Part shown: positions 28,908 to 39,332 of the stretch, piece by piece | How positions within the stretch are numbered: position 1 is the stretch's first letter | Layout: each line of letters starts with the position of its first letter | Assembly (NCBI RefSeq): GCF_038050375.1 | Contig: NZ_CP150886.1 | Span: 744,001-808,000, forward strand | Source of the DNA: Okeanomitos corallinicola TIOX110 | GTDB lineage: Bacteria > Cyanobacteriota > Cyanobacteriia > Cyanobacteriales > Nostocaceae | Direction: 5' to 3' | DNA length: 64,000 nt | Notes under the pieces: model-generated | What the model was told of the DNA's origin: nothing | Databases searched by the model: none | The model's input: only the letters and a program-made list of their open reading frames with translations | Program-made: the position numbers and the translations under genes

Positions 28908-29041
28908 AATTCATGCTCTCTCAACGTTAGTTGTCAGTTATGAGTCAGTTTAGTCCCAGAGTTTTCCCTTAGTGGACTGACATATTATATTTAAGAGTCA
29001 GTTGTCAGTTCTCAGTTGTGACTGTTCCCTGACAGATGACT

Positions 29042-29404
29042 TTAGAAATCTAAACCAGCTTCACGCGCAGCTTCAGCTAGTGCTTTAACACGTCCATGAT
29101 AAAGGTTGCCACCACGGTCAAAAACGACTTTGTTGATGCCTTTTTCTAATAGACGCACTGCTATCAATTTACCAACTTGGGCGGAAGCATCACAGTTAGA
29201 GCCAGAGGATAGACTTGCTTTCAAATCCGGTTCTACAGTAGATGCTGATACAAGAGTTTGATGCTGTGTATCATCAATTACCTGAGCATAAATATGCTCG
29301 TTAGATCGGAATATAGATAGGCGTGGTCTGTCTGGCGAACCGCTGATTTTTCCACGTACACGCCGATGACGACGTTGTTTTGATTCTCTTCGAGTAAGTT
29401 TCAT
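29042..29404 (-). CDS. rplR: Ribosomal protein L18
   Basis: 120 aa. It starts [20 protein letters not shown] and ends [11 protein letters not shown], with the [18 protein letters not shown] block. It binds 5S rRNA in the central protuberance. It follows rplF after 2 bp. Confidence 0.97.
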   Translation of the reverse strand: MKLTRRESKQRRHRRVRGKISGSPDRPRLSIFRSNEHIYAQVIDDTQHQTLVSASTVEPDLKASLSSGSNCDASAQVGKLIAVRLLEKGINKVVFDRGGNLYHGRVKALAEAAREAGLDF

Positions 29405-29406
29405 AT

Positions 29407-29955
29407 TTACTTCTTACCTTTACCACCAGTCTTACCAGCTTTCCGTCTGACCACTTCACCTGCATAGCGGATACCCTTACCTTTGTAAGGTTCAGGTGGA
29501 CGGAAGTCACGGATTTTAGCTGCTGTGTTGCCTACAATTTCTTTGTCGTAACCACTGACAATAATGTTAGTGTTATTTTCTACTTTGAAATTGATTCCCT
29601 CTGGTGCATCTACTTGAACTTGATGACTGTAGCCAATATTCAGTACAAGTTTAGTTCCTTGCATTTGGGCGCGATAGCCTACACCTTGCAGTTCCAAACG
29701 GCGTTGGAAACCTTCAGAAACACCTTCTACCATGTTGGCAATTAATGTCCGGCTGAGACCGTGCATTTGTCTAGCTACACGGGTTTCGTTCCGGCGGGTT
29801 ACCAATATTGTTTCGCCTTCTTGGGCAATGACAATAGTGTGAGATAGTTCACGAGATAGTTCGCCTTTTGGGCCCTTAACTACTACCTTTGTGCCATCAA
29901 TTGCCACTTGTACTTTGGCGGGAATAGTAATTGGACGTTTACCAATACGAGACAT
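29407..29955 (-). CDS. rplF: Ribosomal protein L6
   Basis: 182 aa with two homologous folds. [20 protein letters not shown] begins it, and the conserved C-terminal motif [19 protein letters not shown] contacts 23S rRNA near the sarcin-ricin loop. A TTGTCAG x4 heptamer array precedes the start codon. Confidence 0.97.
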   Translation of the reverse strand: MSRIGKRPITIPAKVQVAIDGTKVVVKGPKGELSRELSHTIVIAQEGETILVTRRNETRVARQMHGLSRTLIANMVEGVSEGFQRRLELQGVGYRAQMQGTKLVLNIGYSHQVQVDAPEGINFKVENNTNIIVSGYDKEIVGNTAAKIRDFRPPEPYKGKGIRYAGEVVRRKAGKTGGKGKK

Positions 29956-29971
29956 GACTTAATTTTGTCCT

Positions 29972-29999
29972 TTGTCAGTTGTCAGTTGTCAGTTGTCAG
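29972..29999. repeat. Heptamer tandem repeat (TTGTCAG)x4
   Basis: Four perfect TTGTCAG units inside the rpsH-rplF spacer, within the transcribed ribosomal operon. The array ends 17 bp before the rplF start codon. Confidence 0.9.
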
Positions 30000-30056
30000 T
30001 TTTATGTGGAACTGACTATTGACGTTCACAAATGCCTGTTTTGAGCATTTTGAAGA

Positions 30057-30458
30057 CTACCAAATGTAGCAAAGCACTTCACCACCCACATTTTGACGAC
30101 GCGCTTCGCGGTCAGTCATAATTCCACTGGATGTAGAAATGATGGCAATACCTATACCACCTAATACTTTGGGTAGTTCTTTCCTGGTCGAGTAAACACG
30201 TAATCCAGGCTTACTTATCCGTTTTAGTGCTGTGATCAGGGGTTGACGAGTTTTACCTTTGTATTTCAGAGAAATGACTAGGTTGGTATTAATCCCTTCA
30301 CCAGATTCTGTACATTCAGCAATAAAGCCTTCTTCTTGTAGTACCTTAGCGATACTACGAGTCATTTTTGTTGCTGGCACTTGTGTAGTTTGATGCCTTG
30401 CCAGATTAGCATTGCGGATGCGCGTCAGCATATCTGCAATTGTGTCGTTAGCCGCCAT
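30057..30458 (-). CDS. rpsH: Ribosomal protein S8
   Basis: 133 aa. It begins [20 protein letters not shown] and has the C-terminal [26 protein letters not shown] block, the 16S rRNA-binding signature. In other bacteria S8 represses the spc operon; no such site was checked here. Confidence 0.97.
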   Translation of the reverse strand: MAANDTIADMLTRIRNANLARHQTTQVPATKMTRSIAKVLQEEGFIAECTESGEGINTNLVISLKYKGKTRQPLITALKRISKPGLRVYSTRKELPKVLGGIGIAIISTSSGIMTDREARRQNVGGEVLCYIW

Positions 30459-30481
30459 CTTTCCCTCTTTAGATGAACTTA

Positions 30482-31027
30482 TTAATCGCGAAAGGGCATT
30501 CCCATTTCCTTGAGTAAAGCACGACCTTCTTCGTCGTTTTTAGCTGTGGTGATGATAGAAATATCTAAACCACGGATTTGATCAATGCTGTCGTACTCGA
30601 CTTCTGGAAAAATTAGCTGTTCTCTTACACCTAGAGTGTAGTTACCTCTGCCATCAAAGCTTTTGGGGCTAATACCACGAAAGTCACGGATTCTAGGTAG
30701 TGATAGGCTAATTAGTCGGTCGAGAAAGGCGTACATCCGTTCGCCTCTGAGAGTCACCATGATGCCAACGGGCATACCTTGACGAATTTTAAAGCCAGCG
30801 ATCGCCTTTTTGGCTCTTGTTACTACTGGTTTTTGACCAGTAATTAAAGCTATTTCACTTAAAGATGCTTCTAACGCTTTAGCATTTTGAGCAGCTTCTC
30901 CCAAACCTCTGTTAACAGTTATTTTGACCACCTTAGGTACTTGATGAACGTTGGTGTATTGAAACTGCTGAGTTAGCTTGGGGACAATTGTCTCTTGATA
31001 TAAAGTTTTGAGTCTGGTTGTCGCCAT
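30482..31027 (-). CDS. rplE: Ribosomal protein L5
   Basis: 181 aa. It has the [21 protein letters not shown] start region, the GITGQKPV-type loop ([24 protein letters not shown]) and [16 protein letters not shown] at the end. It binds 5S rRNA with L18. rpsN (S14), present between L5 and S8 in many bacteria, is missing here. Confidence 0.97.
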   Translation of the reverse strand: MATTRLKTLYQETIVPKLTQQFQYTNVHQVPKVVKITVNRGLGEAAQNAKALEASLSEIALITGQKPVVTRAKKAIAGFKIRQGMPVGIMVTLRGERMYAFLDRLISLSLPRIRDFRGISPKSFDGRGNYTLGVREQLIFPEVEYDSIDQIRGLDISIITTAKNDEEGRALLKEMGMPFRD

Positions 31028-31150
31028 AGTTTTTTCCTGATTATCCCTGGTCTTGGTCAGGGAATTTTAGATTTTGGATTTTAGATTTTGGATTTGAAAT
31101 TAAAAATATCTCAACCGATTAACATCTAAAATCTTGCCCCGCTTACAGGC

Positions 31151-31498
31151 TTATTTATCTAAAATCTCGCCTGTTTTCTTTAACATCCGTACTTTCTTAC
31201 CTTCAGCGGTGAAAGTGTAGCAAATCCGACTAGCGACGTTTTGCTTGTTAGAATAAAGCATGACGTTAGAGCTATGGATAGGATACTCTTGGGTAACAAT
31301 TTGCCCAGATTCACCTTCTTGCTGAGGCTTAACGTGTTTAGTTTTGATGTTCACACCTTTGACTAGCACTTTGCTGGTTTCGGGTAAGGATTTGATGATT
31401 TCACCAATTTTACCTTTATCTTTACCAGCTATCACTTGTACTGTGTCACCAGTCTTGACGTGCATTTTGTGAAATACTTTGGGTTTTGGCTTTGCCAT
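31151..31498 (-). CDS. rplX: Ribosomal protein L24
   Basis: 115 aa KOW-domain protein: [22 protein letters not shown] near the N-terminus, then [15 protein letters not shown]. It initiates 50S assembly. Its start overlaps the rplN stop by one base at 31498. The 123-bp gap to rplE contains ATTTTAG/ATTTTGG heptamer repeats. Confidence 0.96.
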   Translation of the reverse strand: MAKPKPKVFHKMHVKTGDTVQVIAGKDKGKIGEIIKSLPETSKVLVKGVNIKTKHVKPQQEGESGQIVTQEYPIHSSNVMLYSNKQNVASRICYTFTAEGKKVRMLKKTGEILDK

Positions 31499-31866
31499 TA
31501 CAGCACCTCCGGCGCGAGAGAAACTATTTTAGTAAAGTTTTTATCGCGTAATTCCCGTGCTACAGGTCCAAACACCCGTGTACCTCTGGGATTACCTTCT
31601 TTGTTGATGATGACTGCGGCGTTATCATCAAAACGAATGCTCATACCACTGTCGCGGTTGATACTTTTTCGAGTACGAACAATTACTGCTTCTACCACAT
31701 CAGACTTTTTTACAGCCATGTTGGGTGAAGACTCTTTGACAACGGCGATAATTCTGTCGCCTACGCCACCGTAGCGGCGATTACCTGCACCTAATACGCG
31801 GATACACATAAGTTTTTTGGCACCGCTATTATCTGCAACGTTCAGATAAGTTTGGGGTTGGATCAC
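31498..31866 (-). CDS. rplN: Ribosomal protein L14
   Basis: 122 aa. It starts [20 protein letters not shown] and has the [11 protein letters not shown]-like block and C-terminal [17 protein letters not shown]. It forms intersubunit bridges and is the docking site of the silencing factor RsfS in other bacteria. Confidence 0.97.
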   Translation of the reverse strand: MIQPQTYLNVADNSGAKKLMCIRVLGAGNRRYGGVGDRIIAVVKESSPNMAVKKSDVVEAVIVRTRKSINRDSGMSIRFDDNAAVIINKEGNPRGTRVFGPVARELRDKNFTKIVSLAPEVL

Positions 31867-31908
31867 AATTAGTCTCCCGATGAGAGTTGTTAAGTGGATA
31901 ACAACTAT

Positions 31909-32160
31909 TTATGTTGTAGCTTTAGCGTTAAGGATTTCTGTGATTTGCCAACGCTTGGTTTTGCTCAGGGGTCTGGTTTCCTGAATGCGGACGCGATCGC
32001 CCACTTTACAGGAATTTTCTTCATCATGAGCTTTATAGCGCCGGGTTTTAACTATGATTTTGCCGTACTTGGGGTGAGGAGCGCGGTTTTCCACAGCGAC
32101 TATCACTGTTTTTTGCATTTTATCGCTCACTACCAAGCCAACTCGTTCTTTGACTGCCAT
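31909..32160 (-). CDS. rpsQ: Ribosomal protein S17
   Basis: 83 aa OB fold: [20 protein letters not shown], then the conserved [27 protein letters not shown]. It binds 16S rRNA. It lies 12 bp after rpmC. Confidence 0.97.
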   Translation of the reverse strand: MAVKERVGLVVSDKMQKTVIVAVENRAPHPKYGKIIVKTRRYKAHDEENSCKVGDRVRIQETRPLSKTKRWQITEILNAKATT

Positions 32161-32172
32161 AGTCTCCTACTT

Positions 32173-32394
32173 TTATTCCTTAGTCGTTTGACTTACTGCC
32201 CTTTGACGTTCTCCCTCTACAGTGAGTAGTTGGGCTAAACGATGGCGGGCGTGTCTGAACTGGTGAGGTTTTTCTAGCTGTCTAGTAGCTTTTTGTAAGC
32301 GCAACTGAAATAGTGCTTTTTTAACGGCAACTATTTCCTCAGACAGTTTTTCATCAGTTAATTCTCTAGCTTCTGAAATCTTGGGAAGAGGCAT
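32173..32394 (-). CDS. rpmC: Ribosomal protein L29
   Basis: 73 aa two-helix protein with EKLSEEIVAVKKALFQLRLQKATRQLEKPHQFR; it sits at the nascent-chain exit. The gene starts 3 bp after rplP. Confidence 0.96.
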   Translation of the reverse strand: MPLPKISEARELTDEKLSEEIVAVKKALFQLRLQKATRQLEKPHQFRHARHRLAQLLTVEGERQRAVSQTTKE

Positions 32395-32397
32395 GAC

Positions 32398-32823
32398 CTA
32401 ATCCTGCTCCTGTATTTGGGGTCGCACAATGAACTTAGTTTTAATGGGTAGTTTATGAGAAGCCAAGCGCATTGCTTCACGGGCTACTTCTTCAGAAACA
32501 CCAGCAATCTCAAATAAGATTCTGCCTGGTTTCACTACAGCTACCCAAAATTCTGGATTACCTTTACCTGAACCCATCCGGGTTTCTGCGGGACGCATGG
32601 TGATGGGCTTGTCAGGAAAAATCCGGATCCAAATTTTACCACCCCGACGGATGTAACGGGTCATAGCTCGACGAGAAGCTTCTATTTGCCGAGATGTAAT
32701 CCAAGAAGGTTCTTGTGCCTGGAGAGCAAAATCCCCAAAATTAAGGGTGCTGCCACGGTGTGCTAAACCCTCCATCCGTCCGCGTTGTTGTTTGCGGAAT
32801 TTAGTTCTCTTAGGACTTAACAT
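32398..32823 (-). CDS. rplP: Ribosomal protein L16
   Basis: 141 aa. It starts [20 protein letters not shown] and contains [33 protein letters not shown] and the C-terminal [16 protein letters not shown] blocks. It helps shape the peptidyl-transferase centre. A GTAATTG heptamer repeat occupies the rpsC-rplP spacer (about 32835-32871). Confidence 0.97.
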   Translation of the reverse strand: MLSPKRTKFRKQQRGRMEGLAHRGSTLNFGDFALQAQEPSWITSRQIEASRRAMTRYIRRGGKIWIRIFPDKPITMRPAETRMGSGKGNPEFWVAVVKPGRILFEIAGVSEEVAREAMRLASHKLPIKTKFIVRPQIQEQD

Positions 32824-32903
32824 GATTTGCTAATTGGTAATTAGTAATTGGTAATTGGTAATTGGTAATTGGCTTTTTCCTGTCACCTATCACCTATCAC
32901 CTC

Positions 32904-33659
32904 TTACGCTTCGTTGGAACGGTCTTCAAATTGCTGGCGACGGCGTTGTTGTTGACGACGACGTGGCTCACGCTCTCTTGTGGTTGGTTGGGAAGGAATT
33001 TCTTCTTGCCCAGGGATAATTTCTCCCTTAAATACCCAAACCTTGATTCCGAGAATCCCGTAAATTGTTTGGGCTGTGCAGTAAGCATAGTCAATGTCAG
33101 CCCGGAGGGTGTGTAGAGGAACTCTACCTTCTCTTGTCCACTCTGTCCGAGCAATTTCTGCTCCGTTGAGGCGACCACTAACTTGAATTTTAATTCCCTG
33201 CACTCCCGCTCTTTGAGCGCGTTGAATAGCTTGGCGTACTACTCGACGGAAGGAAACACGACGCTCTAATTGTTGAGCAATGTATTCACCAATCAAAGAA
33301 GCATCAGCATCAACTTTTTGAACCTCAACTACGTTAATGCGAATTTGACGGTTACTACCCAATAGTTCTTGGAGTCCCGTACGTAGTGCTTCTATACCTT
33401 GTCCACCGCGACCGACTACAACACCAGGTCTTGCTGTTCTGACTTCTAGGTCAATTTGGTCAGCTTTGCGCTCAATACGTACTTCGGAAATACCTGCGTT
33501 GTTTTGAGCCTTTTTACCTAGTTTTTGATCTATGTACTGGCGGAGTTTATGGTCTTCCTGTAGCAGTTCTGGATAGCGGTCAGGAACCGCAAACCAACGG
33601 GATTGATGTTCTCTTGTAATTCCCAGACGAAAACCGACTGGATGAATTTTCTGTCCCAC
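32904..33659 (-). CDS. rpsC: Ribosomal protein S3
   Basis: 251 aa. A KH type II domain lies around [21 protein letters not shown], followed by the C-terminal domain with [20 protein letters not shown]. The C-terminal 35 residues are a Gln/Arg-rich low-complexity tail ([20 protein letters not shown]), longer than in E. coli. It is part of the mRNA entry gate. Confidence 0.97.
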   Translation of the reverse strand: MGQKIHPVGFRLGITREHQSRWFAVPDRYPELLQEDHKLRQYIDQKLGKKAQNNAGISEVRIERKADQIDLEVRTARPGVVVGRGGQGIEALRTGLQELLGSNRQIRINVVEVQKVDADASLIGEYIAQQLERRVSFRRVVRQAIQRAQRAGVQGIKIQVSGRLNGAEIARTEWTREGRVPLHTLRADIDYAYCTAQTIYGILGIKVWVFKGEIIPGQEEIPSQPTTREREPRRRQQQRRRQQFEDRSNEA

Positions 33660-33716
33660 AAATGCTTCCTCTAAAATTTCTTACTGTACGCAGTTAGTTA
33701 GTGTCTGTATGATTGC

Positions 33717-34073
33717 TTATTTGGCAGTAGCAGCACCGACAGCTACGGTGATATGACACGTCGGCTTGCGAATTTGGTAAGCTCGCCCTTGCGCTCTGGG
33801 TTGAAACCGTTTTAGGACAGGACCTTGGTCAGCATAAGCTTGAGTGATGACTAAATCTGCCCGTTCTAGACCCTCGTTATGTTCAGCGTTAGCAGCTGCA
33901 CTTCTTAATACTTTTAACACTGGATCACAAGCTCTGTAGGGCATGAATTCCAGTATTATTAGTGCTTCTCTGTAAGAACGTCCCCTGATTTGGTCAAGTA
34001 CACGTCGTACTTTGTAAGGAGATATGCGGATATAACGAGCGATCGCTTTAACTTCTGTAGTATCAGTTGCCAT
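33717..34073 (-). CDS. rplV: Ribosomal protein L22
   Basis: 118 aa. It begins [24 protein letters not shown] and has the beta-hairpin region with [22 protein letters not shown] that lines the exit tunnel. The ATG at 34073 was chosen because GGAG lies at proper spacing (GGAGAAAATT-ATG); an in-frame ATG four codons earlier overlaps that ribosome site. Confidence 0.96.
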   Translation of the reverse strand: MATDTTEVKAIARYIRISPYKVRRVLDQIRGRSYREALIILEFMPYRACDPVLKVLRSAAANAEHNEGLERADLVITQAYADQGPVLKRFQPRAQGRAYQIRKPTCHITVAVGAATAK

Positions 34074-34153
34074 AATTTTCTCCATCTTGTCATTTGTCAG
34101 ATGTAAGTTATCAGTTGTTTGTGACTGACCACTGACTACTGACTAATGACCGC

Positions 34154-34432
34154 TTACCTGCCTGATTTTTTGTCACTTCGACCATGCCCTCTGTAGGGGC
34201 GTGTTGGTGCAAACTCACCCAATTTATGCCCTACCATTTGCTCGTTTACAAATACGGGAACGTGTTGTTTACCGTTATGAACAGCAATGGTATGACCCAC
34301 CATCATTGGCAGGATTGTTGAGGCTCTTGACCAAGTTTTGATAACTTGCTTTTCGTTGTTAGCGTTGAGCTTTTCAATTTTGCTGAGTAAATGATCAGCA
34401 ATGAAAGGACCTTTTTTTAAAGAACGACCCAT
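34154..34432 (-). CDS. rpsS: Ribosomal protein S19
   Basis: 92 aa. It starts [20 protein letters not shown] and contains the signature [22 protein letters not shown] and [14 protein letters not shown]. It sits in the 30S head near the A-site finger. Confidence 0.97.
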   Translation of the reverse strand: MGRSLKKGPFIADHLLSKIEKLNANNEKQVIKTWSRASTILPMMVGHTIAVHNGKQHVPVFVNEQMVGHKLGEFAPTRPYRGHGRSDKKSGR

Positions 34433-34577
34433 AGTGCTTTTTTGGATTTTGGATTGCTGATTTTGGATTGAGAATTTCGGATTTTGGATGTTTCTGTTTT
34501 TTGGTGAGACTCGCTGTTTTGTGAATACTCACAACAAGTAAACGAAATCTAAAATCCAAAATTTAAAATCTAAAATT

Positions 34578-35441
34578 CTAAGACTGACGACCACCACGAC
34601 CGCGTTTAGATGACTTACGACGGCGACGTACAATCAGTTTATTACTTGCCTTGTTACGCTTACGGGTCTTAGCACCTAAAGTTGGTTTACCCCAGGGAGT
34701 AACAGGGCCTGATCTACCGATAGGCGCTCTACCTTCACCACCACCATGTGGGTGGTCTACTGGGTTCATTACACTACCTCTAACTTTAGGGCGACGACCT
34801 TTCCAGCGGTTACGTCCGGCTTTACCAGCACTGAGGTTTCTTGCTTCTGTGTTGCCTACTTGTCCAATGGTGGCGTAACATTCCCGGCGAATCATCCGAA
34901 ATTCGCCAGAAGGCAATTTGAGGGTAACGTAATCACCTTCTTTTGCCATAACTTGGGCTGTCGCACCGGCCGCACGTACAATTTGTCCACCTTTTCCGGG
35001 TGTCATTTCCACGTTGTGGACGTTAGTACCTGTAGGAATCCTATACAGAGGTAAAGCATTACCATCTTCAATAGGAGCATCAACACCAGCAATAATTGTT
35101 GTGCCTACTTTCAAACCATTAGGATGTAAAATATAACGCTTTTCCCCATCTTCATATTGAACTAGGGCAATGCGCGCATTCCGGTTAGGATCGTATTCAA
35201 CTGCTGTAACGATAGCCGAGATATCTCTTTTATTTCTTTTAAAATCGATGATCCGGTATAGTTGTTTATGTCCGCCTCCCCGACGACGGCTGGTTATCCG
35301 CCCTTGATTATTCCGACCTTTGGCACGATGAACTGATTCTATCAGTGACTTTTCAGGTTTGGATTTGGTGATTTCCGCAAAGTCGGAGATTGTAACTTGG
35401 CGAGTACTGGGGGTATAAGGGCGATAAGAACGAGTACCCAT
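34578..35441 (-). CDS. rplB: Ribosomal protein L2
   Basis: 287 aa. It begins [20 protein letters not shown], a usual cyanobacterial/plastid L2 start, and has the C-terminal [19 protein letters not shown] motif whose histidine lies near the peptidyl-transferase centre. An upstream in-frame ATG (35501) would add 20 residues translated from a repeat-rich spacer and is rejected. Confidence 0.97.
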   Translation of the reverse strand: MGTRSYRPYTPSTRQVTISDFAEITKSKPEKSLIESVHRAKGRNNQGRITSRRRGGGHKQLYRIIDFKRNKRDISAIVTAVEYDPNRNARIALVQYEDGEKRYILHPNGLKVGTTIIAGVDAPIEDGNALPLYRIPTGTNVHNVEMTPGKGGQIVRAAGATAQVMAKEGDYVTLKLPSGEFRMIRRECYATIGQVGNTEARNLSAGKAGRNRWKGRRPKVRGSVMNPVDHPHGGGEGRAPIGRSGPVTPWGKPTLGAKTRKRNKASNKLIVRRRRKSSKRGRGGRQS

Positions 35442-35539
35442 AAGTAATTTTGTCTTTCTAACTGATAATTGGTAATTGGTGATTGGTGAATAGGTAATCA
35501 AATCTTGTTTTTAATTCCTGATTCGCCATTCTCCAATTC

Positions 35540-35854
35540 TTAAACGTCTGGGAACAGAACTTGTCTGATCTTCTCTGCGTCCCCTTCCGCCACGGTGACA
35601 ACTGCCCGTTTGTATTGGGGTTTGAAACCGATAAATTTACCTACACGGCGTTTTTTCCGTGGTGGTAAGGATGTGTTGACTTTGACAACTTTGACTTGGA
35701 ATAAGTCTTCAATTGCTGCTCTAATTTGGGGCTTTGTGGATTTTGGAGTGACTTCAAATGTGTATTTGTTTTGCTCCATCATCACTGTCGCTTTTTCGGT
35801 TAAAATCGGGCGACGTACTAGGTCAGCCAGGTTACGGGGGTCAAAGTTAGGCAC
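35540..35854 (-). CDS. rplW: Ribosomal protein L23
   Basis: 104 aa. It has [28 protein letters not shown], a [10 protein letters not shown] block and [12 protein letters not shown]. It docks trigger factor and SRP at the exit tunnel. It overlaps the rplD stop by 8 bp. Confidence 0.97.
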   Translation of the reverse strand: MPNFDPRNLADLVRRPILTEKATVMMEQNKYTFEVTPKSTKPQIRAAIEDLFQVKVVKVNTSLPPRKKRRVGKFIGFKPQYKRAVVTVAEGDAEKIRQVLFPDV

Positions 35855-36479
35855 TGTAGACCTCCTGAATTTTTTCTAATGCTGCTGGTGTAACTACAAC
35901 TTTGTCAGCGTGGAGCAAGTCGTAAACATTCAACTGATCAGCTGCGATAAGTTTGACGTTTTCGATGTTGCGGGCTGATAAACTGACGTTTTCTGCAACT
36001 TCGGACAAAATTAACAAGCTTTTTTGTTCTGGTGCTACTCCCCAACGAGCTAATGCTGCTACCAGTTCCTTGGTTTTAGGGCGTTGTAGTTCGTTACTAA
36101 ATTCTTCTACAACAATTAGGTCTTCAGCACGACTAACAAAGGCCGTCCGTAGTGCTAAACGTCTTTCTTTACGGTTAAGTTTGATGTTGAAGTCTCTGGG
36201 TTTGGGACCAAAGATGACACCACCACCACGCCATAAGGGTGAGCGGATAGAACCTGCACGGGCGCGACCTGTACCTTTTTGTCTCCAAGGTTTGCGACCT
36301 CCACCTCGTACTTCTGCACGGGTTTTAGTGCTGGCTGTACCTTGGCGAGAATTGGTCATTTGTCGAACTAGGGCGCGATGTACTATGTGCGCTGCTGTTT
36401 CTTCTTTGGCAACTTTTAACTCAAAGCTGGTTTGGCCAACTTGGTCTCCTTGCCAATTTTTAACTACACTCTCAACCAT
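35847..36479 (-). CDS. rplD: Ribosomal protein L4
   Basis: 210 aa. The tunnel-lining loop includes [20 protein letters not shown] and the [18 protein letters not shown] motif. In E. coli L4 also represses the S10 operon; whether a comparable leader site exists upstream of rplC here is not known. Confidence 0.97.
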   Translation of the reverse strand: MVESVVKNWQGDQVGQTSFELKVAKEETAAHIVHRALVRQMTNSRQGTASTKTRAEVRGGGRKPWRQKGTGRARAGSIRSPLWRGGGVIFGPKPRDFNIKLNRKERRLALRTAFVSRAEDLIVVEEFSNELQRPKTKELVAALARWGVAPEQKSLLILSEVAENVSLSARNIENVKLIAADQLNVYDLLHADKVVVTPAALEKIQEVYSA

Positions 36480-36538
36480 TTTTGTGTCCTTTTTCGGTTG
36501 CCAGTGGTCAGTTGATGCTGACGGCTAAACAACTAAAT

Positions 36539-37177
36539 CTATTTGTTACCAACTTTATTGGTGGGTAATACGTTGACTAATCCACCTGGTTTGCCGGGAA
36601 TAGCTCCCTTTATTAGTAGTAAGTTACGCTCTACGTCTACTTTCACTACTGTCAGTTTGCGAATTGTGACGCGAGTTCCACCTAATCTACCTGCCATCCT
36701 TTTGCCAGGATAAACACGACCAGGGGTTGTACCTGCACCAATAGAACCAGGTTCTTTGTGGTTTTTAGAACCGTGAGACATAGGTCCACGACCAAAGTTA
36801 TGCCGCTTTTGGTTGCCGGCAAAACCGCGACCAATGCTTGTTCCAACTACATCTACAATTTGACCTTCACTAAAGATGTCTGCTTTAATCTCTTGACCTA
36901 AAGCATAATTGCCTACGGCATCAGTGCGATACTCGTTTAAGTGGCGCAATGCAGGGGCATCTGATTTAGCTAGGTGTCCTAGTTTTGGTCTGTTCAATGC
37001 CTTGGGTTTAACTTCGCCATATCCAACTTGGATGGCTGAGTAACCGTCGGTCTGTTTTGTTTTAACTTGTGTGACAGTGCATGGACCTACCTTAACGACG
37101 GTGACAGGAATGGCTACTCCTTCTTCGTTAAAGATTTGGGTCATGCCCAGCTTGGTGCCGAGAATACCTACAGACAC
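36539..37177 (-). CDS. rplC: Ribosomal protein L3
   Basis: 212 aa. It begins with GTG ([20 protein letters not shown]) and has the [19 protein letters not shown] block. An AAGGAG ribosome site lies about 11 nt upstream. It is the first gene of this ribosomal cluster; rpsJ (S10) is not in front of it, consistent with cyanobacteria carrying rpsJ beside tufA. Confidence 0.97.
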   Translation of the reverse strand: MSVGILGTKLGMTQIFNEEGVAIPVTVVKVGPCTVTQVKTKQTDGYSAIQVGYGEVKPKALNRPKLGHLAKSDAPALRHLNEYRTDAVGNYALGQEIKADIFSEGQIVDVVGTSIGRGFAGNQKRHNFGRGPMSHGSKNHKEPGSIGAGTTPGRVYPGKRMAGRLGGTRVTIRKLTVVKVDVERNLLLIKGAIPGKPGGLVNVLPTNKVGNK

Positions 37178-38043
37178 AGTTACTGGTTCTCCTTTCTATT
37201 TGCTGACCTTGGAATCGGATTCTAGGGCAATGATTTTGCTTAGGTCGAGGGTATTTACCCTAAATTCGGACTGTTGTTAAACAGTACAAATAGTTGCGAC
37301 TAAACAGATAATCTGCGTCCCTAATGTTTGATAAATCCGTTGGATTTTCACTCTTTTGGCCACCAGAACAGTAATATTTAACTTCACTATCTGAAGTTAA
37401 TACTGCATAATCAATGCAAGACGTGATTGCTTTGCGCTTTGTGCAGCATTGCTTTCGTCCAAGCAATTGCTCTGGCACTCTCCGGTTGTAGTGGGACTTA
37501 AATGATGTGTATCATTCAGTATCCTTTTCCTGAAACTTGCTTTTCAGAATCTACTTCTGTAAATACCTTAAACTTTATGTTCGAGGTCTTGCCTTTTTTT
37601 AGGGGCTGCGGGAGTGAATTTGGGCTGGAGCTTCAAGCGGGCTGTGGTTTAACAGCCTTTGGCTTCTGTTTTTGACCTAAAAGTTTCTCTAGTTTAGCAG
37701 TCTCTTGTACTTTCTTTCCAGATTTATTAATTATATCTGGAGAGATTGCAATCATCAAATAAAAATGATGAGTACGCTTTTTTGAGAGTGATAAGCTAAA
37801 ATGACTAGCTGATTTTTACTTTGGTCACAATCTAATAATATAAATCATTGATTTATTTTTGTCTAGTGGTGTATTGGGCATCTTTTCCTGGAAGCTTAAC
37901 TAAATGATAAGTTAGGGGCTAAGGATCTTGATGATGCTCAATAATTCCTAAAATTATGTGACTTAATCTCACTTAATCTACCATTAAAGGGTGAATAATA
38001 TAAATATCTAAATAAATATCTAAGTGGGATAATAGGAAAATCT
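37178..38043. other. Long divergent region between rplC and ndhN
   Basis: 866 bp without a convincing gene; a 72-codon minus-strand ORF at 37260-37478 looks like chance. The region must hold the main promoter and leader of the ribosomal operon. Features seen are a small GGCTGT/ACAGCC stem-loop at 37640-37657, two tandem ACTTAATCT(C/A) decamers at 37961-37980, and two AAATATCTAA repeats with a 12-bp period at 38002-38023 close to ndhN. Confidence 0.55.
37961..38023 (+). promoter_or_regulatory. Paired direct repeats upstream of ndhN
   Basis: ACTTAATCTC-ACTTAATCTA (37961-37980) is a 10-bp tandem pair, and AAATATCTAA occurs at 38002 and 38014. Both lie within 85 bp of the ndhN start codon. They could be a transcription-factor site; no known motif is matched. 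Confidence 0.3.
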
Positions 38044-38520
38044 ATGGCACTAATTACCACTGGTAACGGTTTCATTCGCGATTTGGAGAAGTTTGGTTCT
38101 CTGGGTGTGTATGTTCCTTTGGAAGGAGGCTACGAGGGTCGCTATCGCCGTCGTTTAAGGGCTACTGGTTATACTAACCTCCATATTACCGCTAGGGGAC
38201 TGGGTGATGTTGCGGCTTATTTGAAGGGAGTTCATGGTGTGAGACCTCCTCATCTGGGTAAAAAAAGCACTGGTAGCGGTGCAGCGGTAGGTGAGGTGTA
38301 TTATTTACCTCCTATGATTGATTCTCATTTGCAACATCTACCACCTAAGTCTAAGGGTTTGTTGTTATGGATCATTGAGGGACATATCCTTTCTGATCAG
38401 GAAGTGGAGTATTTGGCTAATTTGCCTAAATTAGAACCACGGGTAAAGGTGGTGATTGAACGGGGTGGCGATCGCTATTTCCGTTGGACTTCACTAGAAA
38501 AAACTCTGTTAGCTAGTTAG
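38044..38520 (+). CDS. ndhN: NAD(P)H-quinone oxidoreductase subunit N
   Basis: 158 aa. It starts MALITTGNGFIRDLEKFGSLGVYVP and has EGRYRRRLRATGY and LPPKSKGLLLWIIEGHILS, all characteristic of NdhN, a peripheral-arm subunit found only in the photosynthetic (cyanobacterial and chloroplast) NDH-1 complex. That complex carries out respiration and cyclic electron flow on thylakoids using ferredoxin. Its place divergent from rplC supports the cyanobacterial assignment. Confidence 0.96.
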   Translation: MALITTGNGFIRDLEKFGSLGVYVPLEGGYEGRYRRRLRATGYTNLHITARGLGDVAAYLKGVHGVRPPHLGKKSTGSGAAVGEVYYLPPMIDSHLQHLPPKSKGLLLWIIEGHILSDQEVEYLANLPKLEPRVKVVIERGGDRYFRWTSLEKTLLAS

Positions 38521-38621
38521 TCAATGGTCAGTTGTCAGTGGTCAGTTGTGTTTTAACCGACTGCTGACTCTGATTATGTTATGTTAGGAAACAAGGTTGA
38601 AAGTCTTTTAGGGTAGGGATT

Positions 38622-38771
38622 ATGCAGTTAACTTTGGAACTAAATCTAAGTGCAGATCGCTATATTACCAGTTACGAATTTCTTGATCGGCTTGATTGTT
38701 TAATTTCTTTCAATAATAGGACAAATTGTTTTTTCAGGATTTTCAGGTATGGTTTCCCAACCAGAAACTAA
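38622..38771 (+). pseudogene. Possible 5' remnant of a gene truncated at the metal island
   Basis: A 49-codon plus-strand ORF starts MQLTLELNLSADRYITSYEF and looks like a normal soluble N-terminus for about 26 codons. From about 38700 it reads antisense into the end of the merR gene and then stops. This is what would be expected if a gene had been cut by the arrival of the merR-cop segment. The parent family is not recognised, and it may instead be a chance ORF. Confidence 0.3.
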
Positions 38772-39113
38772 TCCTGATAATTCTTGTCTCAAAATAAGTA
38801 ATTGCCGGATTTTTTCATCAATAGTTTTAATCTTATCTTCTAATTTAATTTTTATATGCTCACAAGGTAATTCCCCTTCATCATGAACATTTAAAAATTC
38901 CTTAATCTCTGACAAGCTTAATCCTAAGCTTTGAGCGCGTTTAATAAAGTGTAGTCGCTCCAAAACATCAGAGTTAAATAATCTAAATCCACCTTCCGTT
39001 CTTGCTGATGATTTAAGTAGACCAAGTTCTTCATAGTAGCGAATAGTTTTAATAGGTACACCACTAGACTTGGCAATATTACCAATGAGTTTTGGCTCTT
39101 CTTGGACTAACAT
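38700..39113 (-). CDS. MerR-family metal-responsive regulator
   Basis: 137 aa. The winged-helix DNA-binding part (IGNIAKSSGVPIKTIRYYEELGLL) is followed by the long dimerisation helix and a short metal loop. By alignment in my head with Tn501 MerR, C84 (ELPCEH) matches C82 and C131 (TICPIIE) matches C126, while the C117 position is Ser. CueR has no cysteine at the first site, so this is neither a standard CueR nor a full MerR/ZntR. It is preceded by its own MerR-type operator (39152-39183) and probably controls itself, copA and the DUF305 gene. Confidence 0.9.
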   Translation of the reverse strand: MLVQEEPKLIGNIAKSSGVPIKTIRYYEELGLLKSSARTEGGFRLFNSDVLERLHFIKRAQSLGLSLSEIKEFLNVHDEGELPCEHIKIKLEDKIKTIDEKIRQLLILRQELSGLVSGWETIPENPEKTICPIIERN

Positions 39114-39151
39114 ATTTAGCTGCTCTGATCTTAGATAAGTTTATTTACCCG

Positions 39152-39183
39152 ATTTTAAACTCTCCATCTAACTAGAGAGTCAA
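39152..39183 (-). promoter_or_regulatory. MerR-type promoter of the regulator gene
   Basis: On the minus strand: -35 TTGACT (39183-39178), then the dyad CTCTAGTTAGATGGAGAG in an extended 20-bp spacer, then -10 TAAAAT (39157-39152). The over-long spacer spanned by an inverted repeat is the hallmark of MerR-activated promoters. It lies about 40 bp before the merR ATG. Confidence 0.8.
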
Positions 39184-39332
39184 GTGAGAACAGGATCATT
39201 ATGCTAATTATAGCAATGGACAAGGCGGTTAGGACATTAAACAGAACTAAAACTTAGACACTGAAAGACTTTTAGGACTGTCACCTGTCACCTGTCACCT
39301 GTTCCCTGTCACCTGCTATATCTGCTACTGGA

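Noticed and set aside
35442-35501. Upstream in-frame ATG extending rplB by 20 residues
   Set aside because: It encodes simple-repeat sequence (TAATTGG-type); L2 proteins begin at [11 protein letters not shown].
37260-37478. 72-codon minus-strand ORF upstream of rplC
   Set aside because: Cys/Arg-rich random-looking translation, no ribosome site, in the ribosomal operon leader.
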